A stretch of 64,000 nt of DNA, taken from NCBI RefSeq assembly GCF_947507565.1, contig NC_089190.1:1922001-1986000 (forward strand). The letters are read 5' to 3'. The stretch's first letter is position 1; each line of letters begins with the position of its first letter. The DNA comes from Oscarella lobularis. Its lineage: Eukaryota; Porifera; Homoscleromorpha; Homosclerophorida; Oscarellidae. The notes under the pieces were generated by a model. That model did not search any database and was not told the origin of the DNA. It saw nothing but the letters and a program-made list of their open reading frames with translations. Shown in pieces: positions 1-12,827 of this stretch. The translations under genes and the position numbers were made by a program.

Positions 1-750
1 AATGTATTAAAAAACCGGTGAACCAAAGCCTGGTACTGGCACGGACTGCCTTTTGGAAGAACTTTTCTCTGTTCAGGCACTACAGATGAACTTTCAGACA
101 CATTCAAGGCTGAACTTGATACAATTTCAACTTCCACGCATTGCCCATACAAATCAACGACGGCCCAGCAATTCTGACTCCGCAACTCCGTCTCTACCTT
201 GCCCTGATTCTTCCCGTTAATATAAAAATACAAGGCTCGATCCTTGATTTCCACGCCCACGCGCCCGTCCACTTCCACGCTTTTCAAACTGACGCTAGAA
301 TAGTTCTCCTGCCTAAAATACATAAAATTGTTATCCGGGCGTTCCCTTGCATGATACATGTAGCGCAATTATTAATTAAATAATCGCGCGAGTGGCCACC
401 TCGAACCACGCCCACCCCAACAACCACGTTTTCCGCCTTCCGTACTGAGTTCTCGCGTCGACGATGACGTCGCGATCCGACAGTATCACTGTGCCGCCTT
501 TGAGAGCCGCCGAACTGTTCGCTATCGCCGCGCTCTCCGGCGAGCGCGACGTGACGCCAATTCGAATCGATCCCGACCAGGCGGCGACTTTGCGACGAAT
601 TCGAACCTCGAAACGGCCTTTCAGGGGCTGTTTTGAGAAGACGATGCCTTTGTCGAAGCTCGACTCTGGTGCCTTGCGCTCGGCGACGCGACCGCCGTTT
701 GTTATCGCCGCCTGAGCTCCGCAGACTTCGTGGAATTGCACGTCAGCCAT
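1..750 (-). CDS. NEURL4-like short paralog: one NHR domain joined to the NEURL4 C-terminal region (partial, runs off the window)
   Basis: Seen: the ATG at 750 opens an NHR (Neuralized homology repeat) domain ([20 protein letters not shown], then [11 protein letters not shown]) nearly identical to NHR1 of the neighbouring six-NHR gene. A second exon at about 1-310 carries the rest of the domain (GQCVEVEIV) and then, with no further NHR, runs straight into [17 protein letters not shown]. In the full-length gene that segment follows NHR6. NHR domains are beta-sandwich protein-interaction modules; human NEURL4 is a centrosomal partner of CP110 and HERC2. Inferred: an unequal exchange between NHR1 and NHR6 of tandem copies made a single-NHR version. 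The upstream bases (about 760-810) also resemble those upstream of the large gene, so the promoter seems to have been copied too. The 3' end lies outside the window. Confidence 0.8.
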
Positions 751-913
751 AGATGTCGGCACGTGATACGAAGCGCGCCCGGATAAAAATTGACGTAGGG
801 AAAAAGGCTAAAACCTAATTATAATTTGCCTACGGATCCCCCCTCTCGCTCGGGTTCCGCTTTCCACCCCCGTTGCATGAGTAATTTTTTTGAGCACAAA
901 TTTGATTTTGATG

Positions 914-3900
914 TCATGTCTGTTCTTCTAGTTTTACAAGAATGCCGCTGAAATGGGTCGCGCCGCGTTCGACTGTCGACCATTCGATTTTCTCGTCGGG
1001 AATGCGTGCGTCGATGTTTTTGACTGCCATCGTCGATTTTCCGACCTTGTAACTGCCCGCGCAAATCCAGACTTGAAAAGCGACGCGAACCCAATACTTT
1101 TTCCCCGTTGGCTGGTCAACGTACCTAGAGGGGAGACATAAAAACGTCATTATGCATTGTCTTAGTATTAATACTCTTTTTTTCTGGCGTATGCTTCGAG
1201 TCCGGCGTATTTAATTGTCGGAGATAGAAAAATTTGCTTTGTATCAAAATCCTGCGGTTTCCATTTATCGTTATAGTGACCTTTGCCTTCGGATATTTGC
1301 TTTCCTCCCAGAGCAACGTCGCCTTCAATAGGGCAATAGCTAAACCGCTCCCTACTTATTCTATTTTTTATTACCTGGAAAAAGTAATTGACCAGTGTCG
1401 AGTATTGGCCTGATTTTATCAACTGCTGTGCCGTGATAGGCTCGGTGATGAGTGTCCCATACTTTGTTTGCTTCCGCAGATGGATTTAATCTAAACAAGA
1501 TCCTTAACTAACAATCCCAACTAAGATTGACGTATGGTTACTTGAGTCCCAGGCGACACCAACCAACTGGAATAGCATAAAGTGTGGGCGGACTGCCCCG
1601 GTTGTAATAGTCCAAATCGCCGCGTTCAGTGTGACACTGTATGCAGTAGCAACTGTCATACCTACTATCCATAAAATTTTCTACGCAGAAAAATATCTTT
1701 AAGATCTTATTACCGCAATGTCTTTCTCTCATACCTGGCATGGCCAATGTGTTAAAAAACCGGCGAACCAAAGCCTGATACTGGCATGGACTGCCCGGGA
1801 GTTTTAGAGGAACTCTTCTCTGCTCAGACTTCACAGACAAAGTCAAACTTCCGAACGCATCTGACACTGGCGAAATCTGTCCCGCCGTCAAAGAATCAAC
1901 GCTCCGATGCCCATCCCAATCGGGTCCGGGAGCTTGAATGGTAACGGACTCGACTTTGCCGTACACGTCGACGACGACATAGCGTGGCGACGGCACGTCG
2001 CGAGCGGCGACACCCTGATCTCGTCCGTCGACGAAAAGATGAAGTTCGTTGCCGTTGAGACAGGCCACGCCCACAAGAGAATCAAGCGGAAGATCGTCGA
2101 GGTTGCTACAGTAACCCTCTTTGATCTGCGCAGAATCGACTCGAAATATAGAGGAAAAGCACCGGACGCATAAACGTACCTTTTTGCCGTCGCGAAAGAC
2201 GGAGGTCGAGTTGACGACTATCGATCGCGATTTGAGACTCGTCGCCGTTTGAGGCAGATCGCGCTTGAGCGCGTCGGGACTTAGGGACGTGACGCCAATC
2301 ATAACCGATCCCGACCATCTGGTATTGACGCGATCGAGTCGAACCTTGGGAGAGCATGTAGAAAGTAAGACACGTGCACTGGGTGACACAGGGGCGGAGC
2401 CAACGCCAAAGGACCGTCTGGTCCCTCGTACCTGAAATACTTGGTTATTCGGCAGGGGAGTCTCGCTTAGGACGACGCCGAAGTTGTAGCTCGACGTTCG
2501 CACTGCCGTGCGATTGTCGTTGGCGAGCTCGACGTACTTGCCACGCGCCGCGGCGCTAAATCGAAAGCCGACGCCGCTCCTAAAACAGAAAGGACGCTCA
2601 CCTTGGGGGAGTCGGAAGAAAAAAATTTTCATAACAAACACGGGGGTACTGTACCTCGATGGCGTTGTCGCCGCCCCATCCGGCAGCGACGACGACGACG
2701 GCGACGACGGCGACGGCAACGACGCGATCTAGCCAAAATAATGGAATCAATAAACAGGAAATCGCGTATATCGGCCTTCCGCTAGGGATCAGGAATAGCG
2801 GGTGTTTAGACGTTGGCTTTGTGCTCCGCCTCTCCTCCTGCACATTCCTCTAGCTCACCACGCAAATTTAGGCAAAAAACCGGTTAGACAGGTTTGGGCC
2901 CCACCCTCTGCAAGTCTGACGTCATTCAGACCGGAGGGGCAAGGAAGCGTACGTCCCAGTATTATCTTACATCCGCCCTTCCGCCGTCGCTTGCGGTCGT
3001 CGTGGGAACCACCACCGCCTTGACACGTTCCTCTGCAAAACACGAAACAGAGAGGGAAATCCCCGTGACTATCAAACATTAGGAAATTTGTGTTTTTAAT
3101 TAAGTTAGTGTTATCCCGTATGTAGCAATAAAAAACAAACCCTATATAGAGAACGTCGTCTTTCTTACTTTTCTTGCTCGTTATGATAACCTCTTCCGTT
3201 TGTCCGTACAAGTCGACAACAGCGAACAAGGGCTAAAAAATATTAGAGATAATAGAGCCCACGTGACACTTATCTCCTTACAACGCGAGGTAAATCTCTC
3301 GCAGCGACGCCCTGGTCTTTACCGTTGACGTACACGTGCATCGTATTGTCGACGTAAAAAGCGACGCCAACCCGATCTTTTTCCTACGACAACGTTATAT
3401 AGCCCCCCATTCCCTTTTCTCACGAATCTTCAACCTTGAGCGTGTCGAGCGATTTTCCGTAGCCGTCCTGATGCGTCGTTCCGTTGTGGAGCACCGTTGA
3501 CCCGGACACGGCCCACGTGCCGCGCGACAGCGCCGTGCACGTGTCGGGAAAGGAGGAACGGTGGAGATGGTCCGGCTTTTGGGTCGTTAATCCGATTTCG
3601 ATTGAGCCAGACCAACGCTTTGCCATGCGTAAGATGGAGACCTAGAATTAAGATTATTATTAATAATGGAGACGATATGATGCGATTTTACCTCGAAAAT
3701 TTCGTCCGCTTGCAGTGGTTCGCTGCTCAGGACGACGCCGTTGTTGAAGCTCGACGTTCTACGCGCCGATCGGCGTCCGTCTTTCAGTTCCACGTGCCGG
3801 CCGTGGTATTCGTGAAAACAGTGAAGCCCTTCCAAACCTCGAAAAAAATATGAGATTTAATATATATATGAGATTTTTTTCGCTGTGCCGCCGACTTTTC

Positions 3901-6864
3901 ACTCTGTTGCTATCCAAGCTGCGACTTCGCGACGACGGCAGGTTCTCCGTCTTGTCGACGACCTCCACTTCCGCACATTGTCCATACACATCAACAACGC
4001 CATACACCCCTAAAAAAATAAGAGACGAAGAATAAAGACTATATAGGTGTCCTATCTCAGTAATAAGAACTGTTTCTTACCGGCTGGCACTTTGCGAGCG
4101 GCGACTCCCTTATCGTCCCCGTTCCAATAAAAGTGGAGATTCCCGTTCGCCTTTCGCATGACCCCAATCCGTCCGCCCTCTTGAAACTGATCGAGATTGA
4201 TCGGATAGTCGCGACGCAACGCGCTGCCGTCCTTCATCACCGACGCACCGGACAGCATCCACGTGCCGTGATCGACGCTCGTCATCGTATCGGGAAACGC
4301 CAATTCGTTCGGTCGAATCGTCGTCACGCCGATTTCCGCCGAGCCGGACCAACGCGTCACTCGTTTCAACATCTTCACTTCGAACAATTCGCCGTCGCGC
4401 AACGGACGCGACGTCAAGCCGACGGCGTTGTTGAACTCCGACGTCGGCGTCGCTCGACTCGCCCGTCGCCCGTCGGGCGGCACGCGCAAATTTTCGCCGC
4501 AGAGACGATGGAACCGCAACGGTGCGTCGAAAGAATAGCCCAGATCGTCGTCGTCGTCGTCGTCGTCGTCGACATCGACTCGTGCCGCCGCCGCCACGTC
4601 GTCATCGTCGTCGTCACTGTCTTCGATAGTTCGAAATTCTTGGCGGAGCAAATACGATATTTATTAAATAATTTCTTCTGTTTTCTTTATTACCTTCGGT
4701 TTCTGACGTTATGCTGACTTGAACGCACTTGCCGTACATGTCGACGAATCCGTACACTGTGCGCGGTAGGCCGCTCGCCGCCACGCCCTGGTCTCGACCG
4801 TTGATAAAGAAACGCAAGTCGCCCGAGCCGGTGCGCATCACGCCGACGCGATCTCCAACCTTATTAGTTGAGGAAAAAATCGTCAAAACACTATCGTACT
4901 AGGTTGCAACTATTTAAGGCTTAACATCACACTCCTATATAGGCTTTTTAGATGAATAATAGGCGAGGGTTGTAATAAAATAAACAGATCGTCGCGCGCT
5001 TATTTTCCTCTTCCCCACTTACACTCAAATTATCGAGAGTTTCGCCGTAGTCGTCGGACAACAGAGTGCCGTCGTGTTGAATGCCGTCGCCGCTCATAAT
5101 CCACGTTCCCGTGCGCATGTTCGTCATCGTCGACGGAAAATCGAAACTATCGGGCGCGTGAGTCGTGACGCCGACTTCGATGGAACCGGCCCATTTTTCG
5201 CTGACTCGATCGACGATCACCTCGAAAATTTCGTCGCCCCGCAACGCGCGATTCGTCAAAACGACGCCGTAATTGAACTCCTCGGAGGACCTGAAAGATT
5301 AATATTATAAATTATTGATCTCACGTAGTACGTGTACTAGTTACTTTAAACGTTGCGCCATCTTGCCGTCGTTCAGCACGCGCGCCAGTTTGCTGCCACG
5401 CGGGTAAAAGCGAACGGGATCAACGCTCAATTCGAGCGACGACGCTACAGAAAAGAAAAGAGAAACCCCGTCACTTACCACTCAAGTGCATTGAACTAAT
5501 AATAAGATTATTCTTACCTCCGACTGTTTTCGTTTCTTCCGCTGTGCCGGCGACGAATGTTCCCGTCGCTGACGTCAAGGCGATTCCGCACGTTCGTCCG
5601 TACAAATCGACGACGGCGTACGTGTCACGTGGAAGATTGCGAGCGGCCAATCCCTGATCGACTCCGTCGACGGTGAAATGCAAATTCCCGTTCGTTTTTC
5701 TCACAACGCCAATGCGCGATCCAACCTAAAATAAATAAATAAATAAATAAATAAATTTGTATTCCTACTTTAAGTGATTCTGCGTCGTGTTTCGTATAGG
5801 GCTTGTCGGATAGACGAACGCCGTCCTTCATGACGTCCTCGCCGCCCAACATCCACGTGCCAGACTGTAGATTCGTCATCGTTCCGGGAAACGACATTTT
5901 GTCTGGTCGATGCGTCGTCATGCCGACTTCCACGGCGCCGGACCACTTGGTAACCTGCTCCTCTATTACAATCTATATATATATATATATATGTAATTGA
6001 AGTGAGGTGGTTCTGTGCTCTGTTTCTACCTCAAAGAGTTCGTTGTCTAGGAGAGGTCGATTGCTCAGTATGACGGCGTTGTTGAATTCTTCTAGAGGAC
6101 GCTTTCGCTTTGCCTTTCTCCCGTCTGCTAATAATTCGATGAAACGGCCCGTTTTGGAATGAAACGTCAAACTGGCGGAATCTACATCAAACAGTAATTT
6201 GATAAATATTCGTAACCATTTTTTTATTTGCCTTCTTTTTTGGCTGAATTTGAATTTGATGCGATTTCGACTTCCACGCATTGCCCGTACAAATCGACGA
6301 CGGCCCAGCAATTTCGACCGCGCAACTCCGCCTTCGCCTTGCCCTGATTCTCCCCGTTAATATAAAAATACAAGGCACGATCCCTGATTTCCACGCCCAC
6401 GCGCCCGTCCACCTCCACGCTCTCCAGACTGACGCTAGAATAGTTTTCCTGTCTAAAAAAATTAAATTCACATTCGAGCGATTCGTAAAGTAACGCGATT
6501 TGGTGGATCTCCCCTCGAACCACGCCCACCCAACACAACCACGTTTTCCGCCTCTTTCGTACTGAGTTCTCCCGTCGACGATGACGTTGCGACCCGACAG
6601 TATCACTGCGCCGCCTTTGAGAGCCGTCGAGCTGTTCGGTATCGTCGCGCTCTCCGGCGAGCGCGACGTGACGCCAATTCGAATCGATCCCGACCAGGCG
6701 CCGACTTTGCGACGAATTCGGACCTCGAAACGGCCTTTCAGGGGCCGTTTTGAGAAGACAATGCCTTTGTCGAAGCTCGACTCGGGTGTCTTGCGCTCGG
6801 CGACGCGACCGCCGTTCGTTATCGCCGCCTGAGCTCCGCAAACGTCGTGGAACTGGTCAGCCAT
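914..6864 (-). CDS. NEURL4: Neuralized-like protein 4 (six NHR domains)
   Basis: A multi-exon gene whose ATG at 6864 begins [12 protein letters not shown]. Six NHR domains read in order: NHR1 about 6860-6224, NHR2 6180-5518, NHR3 5455-4695, NHR4 4560-3960, NHR5 3840-3160 and NHR6 2583-1920. Each shows the W-S/A-G-S-x-E/R-I/V-G-V/L-T core and a later VDxYGxxxxV strand. Linkers include an acidic poly-Asp stretch (about 4540-4620) and a Ser/Pro linker (about 2640-2720). After NHR6 comes the NEURL4-specific C-terminal region, with a Cys-pair element ([12 protein letters not shown]) and [20 protein letters not shown] near 1550-1735, then exons at about 1490-1180 and 1125-914 ending [10 protein letters not shown]-stop. 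Six NHRs is the vertebrate NEURL4 number. By homology it is a centrosome or ubiquitin-ligase scaffold; function was not tested. It lies immediately upstream of its short paralog in the same orientation. Confidence 0.9.
4540..4620 (-). repeat. GTC/GAC trinucleotide run coding for poly-Asp inside NEURL4
   Basis: A run of GTC triplets on + (GAC on the coding strand) gives two Asp tracts between NHR3 and NHR4. The same microsatellite occurs in frame in at least two other genes here. Confidence 0.85.
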
Positions 6865-7048
6865 CGACACGTGCCACGTGATACGAAGCGCCCCGGATAC
6901 ATTTGACGGCGGGGAATTTGAAAAGCCTCTAGAAGGCGCTGTTTTCGGTCTTCAAACCAGTAAAGAAGTTGCAAACTCTATTCTAACGTACGCCTCTAAG
7001 CGCGCACGGCAGCACGTTGTGCAAATATAAGAGAAAAGGCTCCTTTAC

Positions 7049-9427
7049 CTAGACGTCTTTCGGAAGCATAAATTCGGGAGTCTGGGGCTCGCTGGTTGCT
7101 CCTTTAATCTTTTCCTCTGACCAGCCTTTACTTGCTAGAAAGCCCTTCCAGTCCGGTGGAGTCTCCGGAAGCAAGTTTTGCATGTGCGTCCAAAATCTTC
7201 AAAAAAACTCACTCGCTCTCACAAACTGAACTGTGATGATTATCTTACTTGAAATGATAAACGTCTGGTTTTCGTACCAATCTGCACTGAAATCCGTAAG
7301 TCAGATTATCCCACAGATAACCAAATTTCATGATTTCGCGAAACACTCCAATCCTCGCTTTCATCTAAAATAATTTCGACATAGAGCCGATGTACCCATA
7401 ACGATACCTCCAAAAAGTAGTGCTCTCGAAGAGGTCGTTCCTCTGGATAGGAAAGATCAAGAAAATCTACCACGACTGAGCGTCCGTTTGGAATTGACTC
7501 AAACTCCTCTCCCGTCTCAATAACCTAGCGTAGGCAATAAAAAACGTTGCCTCAACAAAAAATGCAAGACGCGTAACAACTCATACCTTCAGAACGAGAT
7601 TGTAGCCTTTGAAGCCAGTCCAGTCAAAATAGAAACGAAGCGAGTCGTCATACTGAAACGGTGCAAAATTGATAGAGCGATCGATCCACGTCGTGTACTT
7701 TTCAAAGTCCCAACTACACGAACAAAAGCGTGATTATATTCAGTTAGCTTGGAAGTAATTGATTGGTTCTCGGCCAAAACTATGTACGTACTCGTCAACG
7801 GCAACTTTTGATCCCGGTGGAGCTTCGGTTATTCTCATCCTATTAATTATTAACTAAATCATTGACGTTGCCTTGCTGGCTTACGTTGCCAAGTCAACAA
7901 ATTCGCCTGGCTTCGGCGTCCACGTCTTGACGGCGTGACCCACGTACTTATCAATGAGCGAATTGACAATGGCCGGATCGTTTTTCAAGTTCAGTTCTCG
8001 GATATAGCTAAAGAACAACAACAAAACGAAATGAGAACCCAACCAAAATGTTTTTCTGGACTAATTGCCTGTCCGAAGGATGCGCTTCTGTAAAGTATCC
8101 AGCAAAAGGAAGATAGAGCTTTGGTTTGATCTTTCGTGCCATTGCCACCCTGTAGTTCAAGATTTTCTTTCGTTCCATTTTAATGTAGTCCATTTTGAAC
8201 TTTTCTAAACAAGAACAGACACTGAACCGCCACCGCAAGGATACTAAACGCATTGATGCAGTGCTTACCTGAATAGCGACCGCCCATAAAGGAGACAGGA
8301 TACGACGTCGCGCCACCTAAAAAAAAACACGAAACCATTCAGGCAGAAAGCCTTAGAAAAAATGCTAATCAAATAAAACCACGGAAACGGACGCGAAGAC
8401 TGCATATTCATTCGTAAAACGGTTGGGGCCGGATCGAGGACAGCATACCAGCAAAGTCGCCCATCATGAGATCGACGTCGCGAGGCAAATGACCGTAATT
8501 GGGCTTGGAACAGTCGACGGCATTGAAAATGATGTGACCCTTATAGTCGATAAGCAGACACGTGTCCATCTCGCGATGAACCCCATCGGGCAGAATCATG
8601 AACCGCAAATCGTCATTCACCACATGCCACGAGCCCAACTCGAGCACCGTGACATTGTTCATGTGGACGCCGTAGTGACGTTGACGCGAGAAGACGGGCA
8701 TGACGAGCTCGCCGACAAAGATCGGCACGTCGGGATTTCGCTCGGCGACGAGTTTCAGCGTCGGATAGCTGAGATGATCCGAGTGCAAATGACTTATGTA
8801 AATGAGATCAGCGTGAGTAAGCTCATCAAGCCAGCCTGGCGGTGGTTCGTGGAGGAGCCACCAGCCGCGAGCGAATGCCGGGCCGACGAGCCAAGGATCG
8901 GTGAAAAAGGTCACGCCGCCGAATTTCATTTTGACGCAAGCGTGAGTGAAATAAGTGACGGTGACTTCGCCGCGTTCGATCACGCGGCGCGGTCGTGCAT
9001 CGACTTCCCACGGCTGCTTTGGAATAATGACTTCATAGATAGATAAGCCGCCTTCAGCCGTCGCTTCGACAACCAATTCCTCTTGGGAAAACACCTCCGG
9101 CGGATTAACGTACTCCATTGTGCTCGCGTCTAACTTCCAGTTGTGTTTCGTGCATTGGACGATGCTCGGACAGTTTGACGGCACGGGATTCTCGACGTCG
9201 ACGTCGGCACGAACGAATGTTCCCTCTTGATGATAGCACACGTTGCGACACGCGCGAAAACGCAAACTGTCGCCGTAGTCGTTTTCCCACGGCTCGTCGA
9301 TTTGTTCTGAGCTCTTGAATAGGATGATGCTCTCCTTGTTGAGAGCTTTGATCGTGACGCCCGGCTTCAGCGCGTCGACCTCGGCCGAGTTCAGCCTGGC
9401 GACGAGACGACGCTCTTCCATGCTCAT
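7049..9427 (-). CDS. CMAH: CMP-N-acetylneuraminate hydroxylase-like (Rieske + metallo-beta-lactamase fold)
   Basis: The first large exon (9427-8408) starts MSMEERRLVARLNSAEVDAL. It carries a Rieske [2Fe-2S] site split as C-R-N-V-C-Y-H and CTKHNWKLD (residues about 55-105), then an HxHxDH motif (ISHLHSDHLSYP) in a metallo-hydrolase-like fold, with blocks GPAFARGWWLLHEPP and LRFMILPDGVHREMDTC. Short exons continue through KMERKKILNY.., LYLPFAGYFTEAHPSDRQ, TWTPKPGEFVDLA, GYNLVLKVIETGEEFE, LWDNLTYGFQCRL and FWTHMQNLLPETPPDWKGFL, ending PEFMLPKDV-stop at 7049. This order is collinear with mammalian CMAH along its whole length. Known: CMAH converts CMP-Neu5Ac to CMP-Neu5Gc in the cytosol with cytochrome b5. 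All visible iron ligands are present, so it looks active. Start choice: the two in-frame Met codons at 9427 and 9421 fit the vertebrate N-terminus; an upstream exon cannot be excluded. Confidence 0.9.
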
Positions 9428-9775
9428 ACTCTCGGAAATGACCGAATCAGGGAGTGTGGGCTCATTTTCACCGACCTTAATTAGTTAACACAATCATGAA
9501 AGGAATGTCACACGCCATCCTTACCCCAGTTTACCGTCAGACGTCAGCGTTTGTTTTGAAGGAATCCAAGGAAGGCTCAGTGATTGCATATGCATAGACC
9601 AAGGACGTCAGCAATCTGTTTGGTATGCACTCATAAACAAGCATCGAGTCAATATCAACAAGATTAAAATTTCATTAACTAGATGCAGCTTTAATACTAA
9701 TCAATCAATAATAATCATAACAAATGCGTGTTCAAAAGCAAAGCGCGATAAGTAAATAATTAATAAAAGCAATTT

Positions 9776-12548
9776 CTAAGACGGCTTTTCAAAAAATCGT
9801 AGTACAAGGTACGTGGCAGTTCTTAGTATGACTGCGAGAACTATGAGACCGAGAATACACTGCCACGTGAGAAGGGTTATGTTAAAGTCTTTCAAAATGT
9901 CCGCGCCTTGAATTAGAAAGTCCGAGCCGTTTTGCGCCACGATGGACGTCACGTTCTCGCACACGTCATAAGCAGACACGACGGGATCACATCTTTAATT
10001 AATTGCTAATATGCTAATAAATAATTTTAATATCTCGCTACCTGAATGATTGACTTCCCGGGCCAAACTCCGCGTTGAGAAGAGCGCTGAAGCAGAACAG
10101 AATCGGCGACAGATAGGAAACCCACGTGATCCACGACGGAAGATGAACAACGTAAAATCCGCCGAGAAGCATAGCGGTCAGCAGAGTCACGCTAGACACT
10201 GTTATCAATTGCTTGGCGTTTTTAACAAACGAACCAACGAAGAGACCCATAGACTACAAAAGAAAAGACTCTTAAAAATTTTTTAAATAATTTTCTAATT
10301 CGTACCTGCGCTGCTATGGCATTGAGCCACAGGATGAGCAGAGACGTAATAAATTCGGGACCAGCGCGCATGCCGGCCATCCAATAGGTGACAATCCAAT
10401 AAAGAAGCGGATAAATAATAATTAGAGGCATTTCACTAAGACTCTAGGAAAACAGCGGCTCTCAGCACACAGCACATTTTTTTTCGTCTACGCTACCGAC
10501 TTTAGAGAGGAAATAAGCGGAAAGACGATACGATCCCGCGGCTCTTTCTTTGAGCACAATTGCCCTTTCTTGTCCCACTATAAGAATAGGTTACGATAGA
10601 GTGAGTCTATAGATCTTGTATACTGACATGCTAGAGCCGCCGGAAACATGCTGTTGAAGCACCAGTAAACAGTAGGAAAGAAAAACTACAGTAGAAGAAG
10701 AAGATATAATGACTGGAATTCAAATTCTGATTTTCTCTTACAAAACCGTATTTATCTCGAATGTTCTTCTCTTCTCTCTCCGTTCGAAACCACACGATTC
10801 CAACCACAAAGGCCATGAGCAAATTCTATAAATATAAATTCGTCCTTTTTTGACTCCACCCTAAGTCATCTAACCTGAATCAGATATAAACGACTAAGTA
10901 TTTCGGGTCGACTTTGATGAAAGGACCGCCGAAGGAGAACGCGGAACTGAGTCCAAAATGACGTAGGAAATTTGCTATAATCATTTTCCTCGTAGACGTC
11001 TACGGTGTCAACTTTTTCCCTTCCAACGGTCCCGTTTTCCACTAGGACGGACATGGGATAGCCGCCCAAGTCGACGGCACGGCTCAGGCTAGCACGCTTG
11101 GGAGCCATGGCAACGTGAACGTGATTGGGTTCGGATTCTTCAGGGATGCTTCTTAAGGGTTTTTCTAGCGGCGGATTTTGTAGTGCCGATAAAAAGTGCG
11201 AGCCTCTGATACGTAGTTTTGTCTCACATGTTTTTTTTGAGAATGTGCAAGTTGGCTTACCTTTCTTTGAATGATTGTTTTATGTGCCGTTTCTGTTCAT
11301 CGCTTCCCGTGACGAGTTCAACTAAAAATTACTCTAAATAAAAGGGGTAGCGCCGTTCATAGACATCCACGTACGTATGAAATCAGCTGGATTGTAGTAT
11401 CCACGACAGGGGTATCCAACGTAGTCAAAATATTCAATAACGCAATTAGCAGGACCAATATACGCAACCTTGAAAAAACAAATTATAAATTAGTACTGAT
11501 AATAATTGAAATCTCACCTCTCCTTCGCACAAAAGTAACAACTTGTCAAACTCATTGTAGCACTGCGTATTGGGCTGATGTATGGTTGCAACGACAGTCT
11601 TCCCCTCTTCCGTAGCCAAATGCTTGACGGTTCGAAGTAGACTTTGAGCTGAGCTCGAGTCGAGGCCTGACGTTGGCTCATCCAGCATCAAGATCGCTGG
11701 ATCAGTCAAAAGTTCGCCGGCTATGCTAGCCCGCTTCTTTTCACCTAGAGATTACATAATATTATTTATTCTAAGGAATTAATAGTTTAGGTGTACCTCC
11801 TGACAGGCCAGTGACAAACATATTTCCAAATACTAGTGAAAATGAGGTTTGATAGAATTTCGAGAAACAAGTAGTCCTTACTTGTATTTTCGCAGTGTTT
11901 AATTTTCAGTGCCTCCATAGCGTGATCTACCTGAAATAACAAATAAATTAAATCTTAGGACATTCTTAAATAAAATCACCATCATGAGCTTTTCCTTCGT
12001 ACTCATCGACGACGGAAGTCGAAGGAGAGCCGAGTACTGCAACACATCAATCCCTCGTGACGTCAATAAAGCGGAAGCTCTTTCCCTTACGGTCAATGAT
12101 TGCTTCAGAGTCAGGTAAGTGAAGTAGACGTCGGTCTGGAGAACGTAGGATATCTGACGTTTGAGTCTCTTGCTCAGGGGCTGTCCATTCATTTCAACGT
12201 GGCCTTTCATCGTGTAGGATTTTTTCAAACGACCCGAGAGAACATTAAGAAGAGTCGTCTTGCCAGCACCTTTGCAATTCAAATGAAGTACGTTATGAAA
12301 TGATGTGTGAAGGGAAGGAGATCCCAAGGAGCAAGCTCTCGCTCTATCTTACCGCTCGGTCCCATCACTGCCATCATTTCGCCCCGTTCGACGCCGCCTG
12401 ATATCGTTTTGAGAATGTCCTTGTCTCCTGCTCGCACGTGGACGTCTCGAAACGCGAGCGAGACGCCGCGACGCGCCACAGTCGCCGAGACGGCGTTTAC
12501 GGACACGCGATGTGGCGACGAGACGGACTGGTTGGCGTTCGCCGTCAT
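9776..12548 (-). CDS. ABCG-subfamily (White/BCRP type) half-transporter
   Basis: A multi-exon gene from ATG 12548 ([10 protein letters not shown]) to FFEKPS-stop at 9776. The N-terminal ATPase comes first, as in the ABCG subfamily. The Walker A ([17 protein letters not shown]) is split by a short intron between GPSG and AGKT, followed by Q-loop [12 protein letters not shown], signature [12 protein letters not shown] (also split by an intron), Walker [12 protein letters not shown] and switch His ATIHQPN. The C-terminal half has about six hydrophobic segments ([52 protein letters not shown]). Half-transporters work as dimers exporting lipids, sterols or xenobiotics; the substrate cannot be told. 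It could be orthologous to several metazoan or plant-like ABCG groups, so no symbol is given. A donor-like GTAAGT just upstream of the ATG (about 12609) hints at a 5'UTR intron. Confidence 0.9.
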
Positions 12549-12827
12549 GGTTGTGACTTCGGATGGTGTAATACAGTAGCACCTCTGCACCCCTTTTACG
12601 TACTTACTATGCGTCATCGCGCAGCCGCATATTGAACTGGTTGGTCGCGTGCAATTAATTTATATCCGGTTCAAATAATTACCATCAAACCTTGCTTCTT
12701 TGATTTCAGCTATCGTTGGACGAGTTTAAGTCATTGCATTGCACAGCTCAATTAATTCCTCGTGCTAAAAGATACCGCAACGTACGTATGGAATTGCTCA
12801 GCGGCTAAGAATCATCGGCGCCCGGTT

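Noticed and set aside
8423-9046. 207-codon plus-strand ORF opposite CMAH
   Set aside because: Antisense shadow of the strongly supported CMAH exon.
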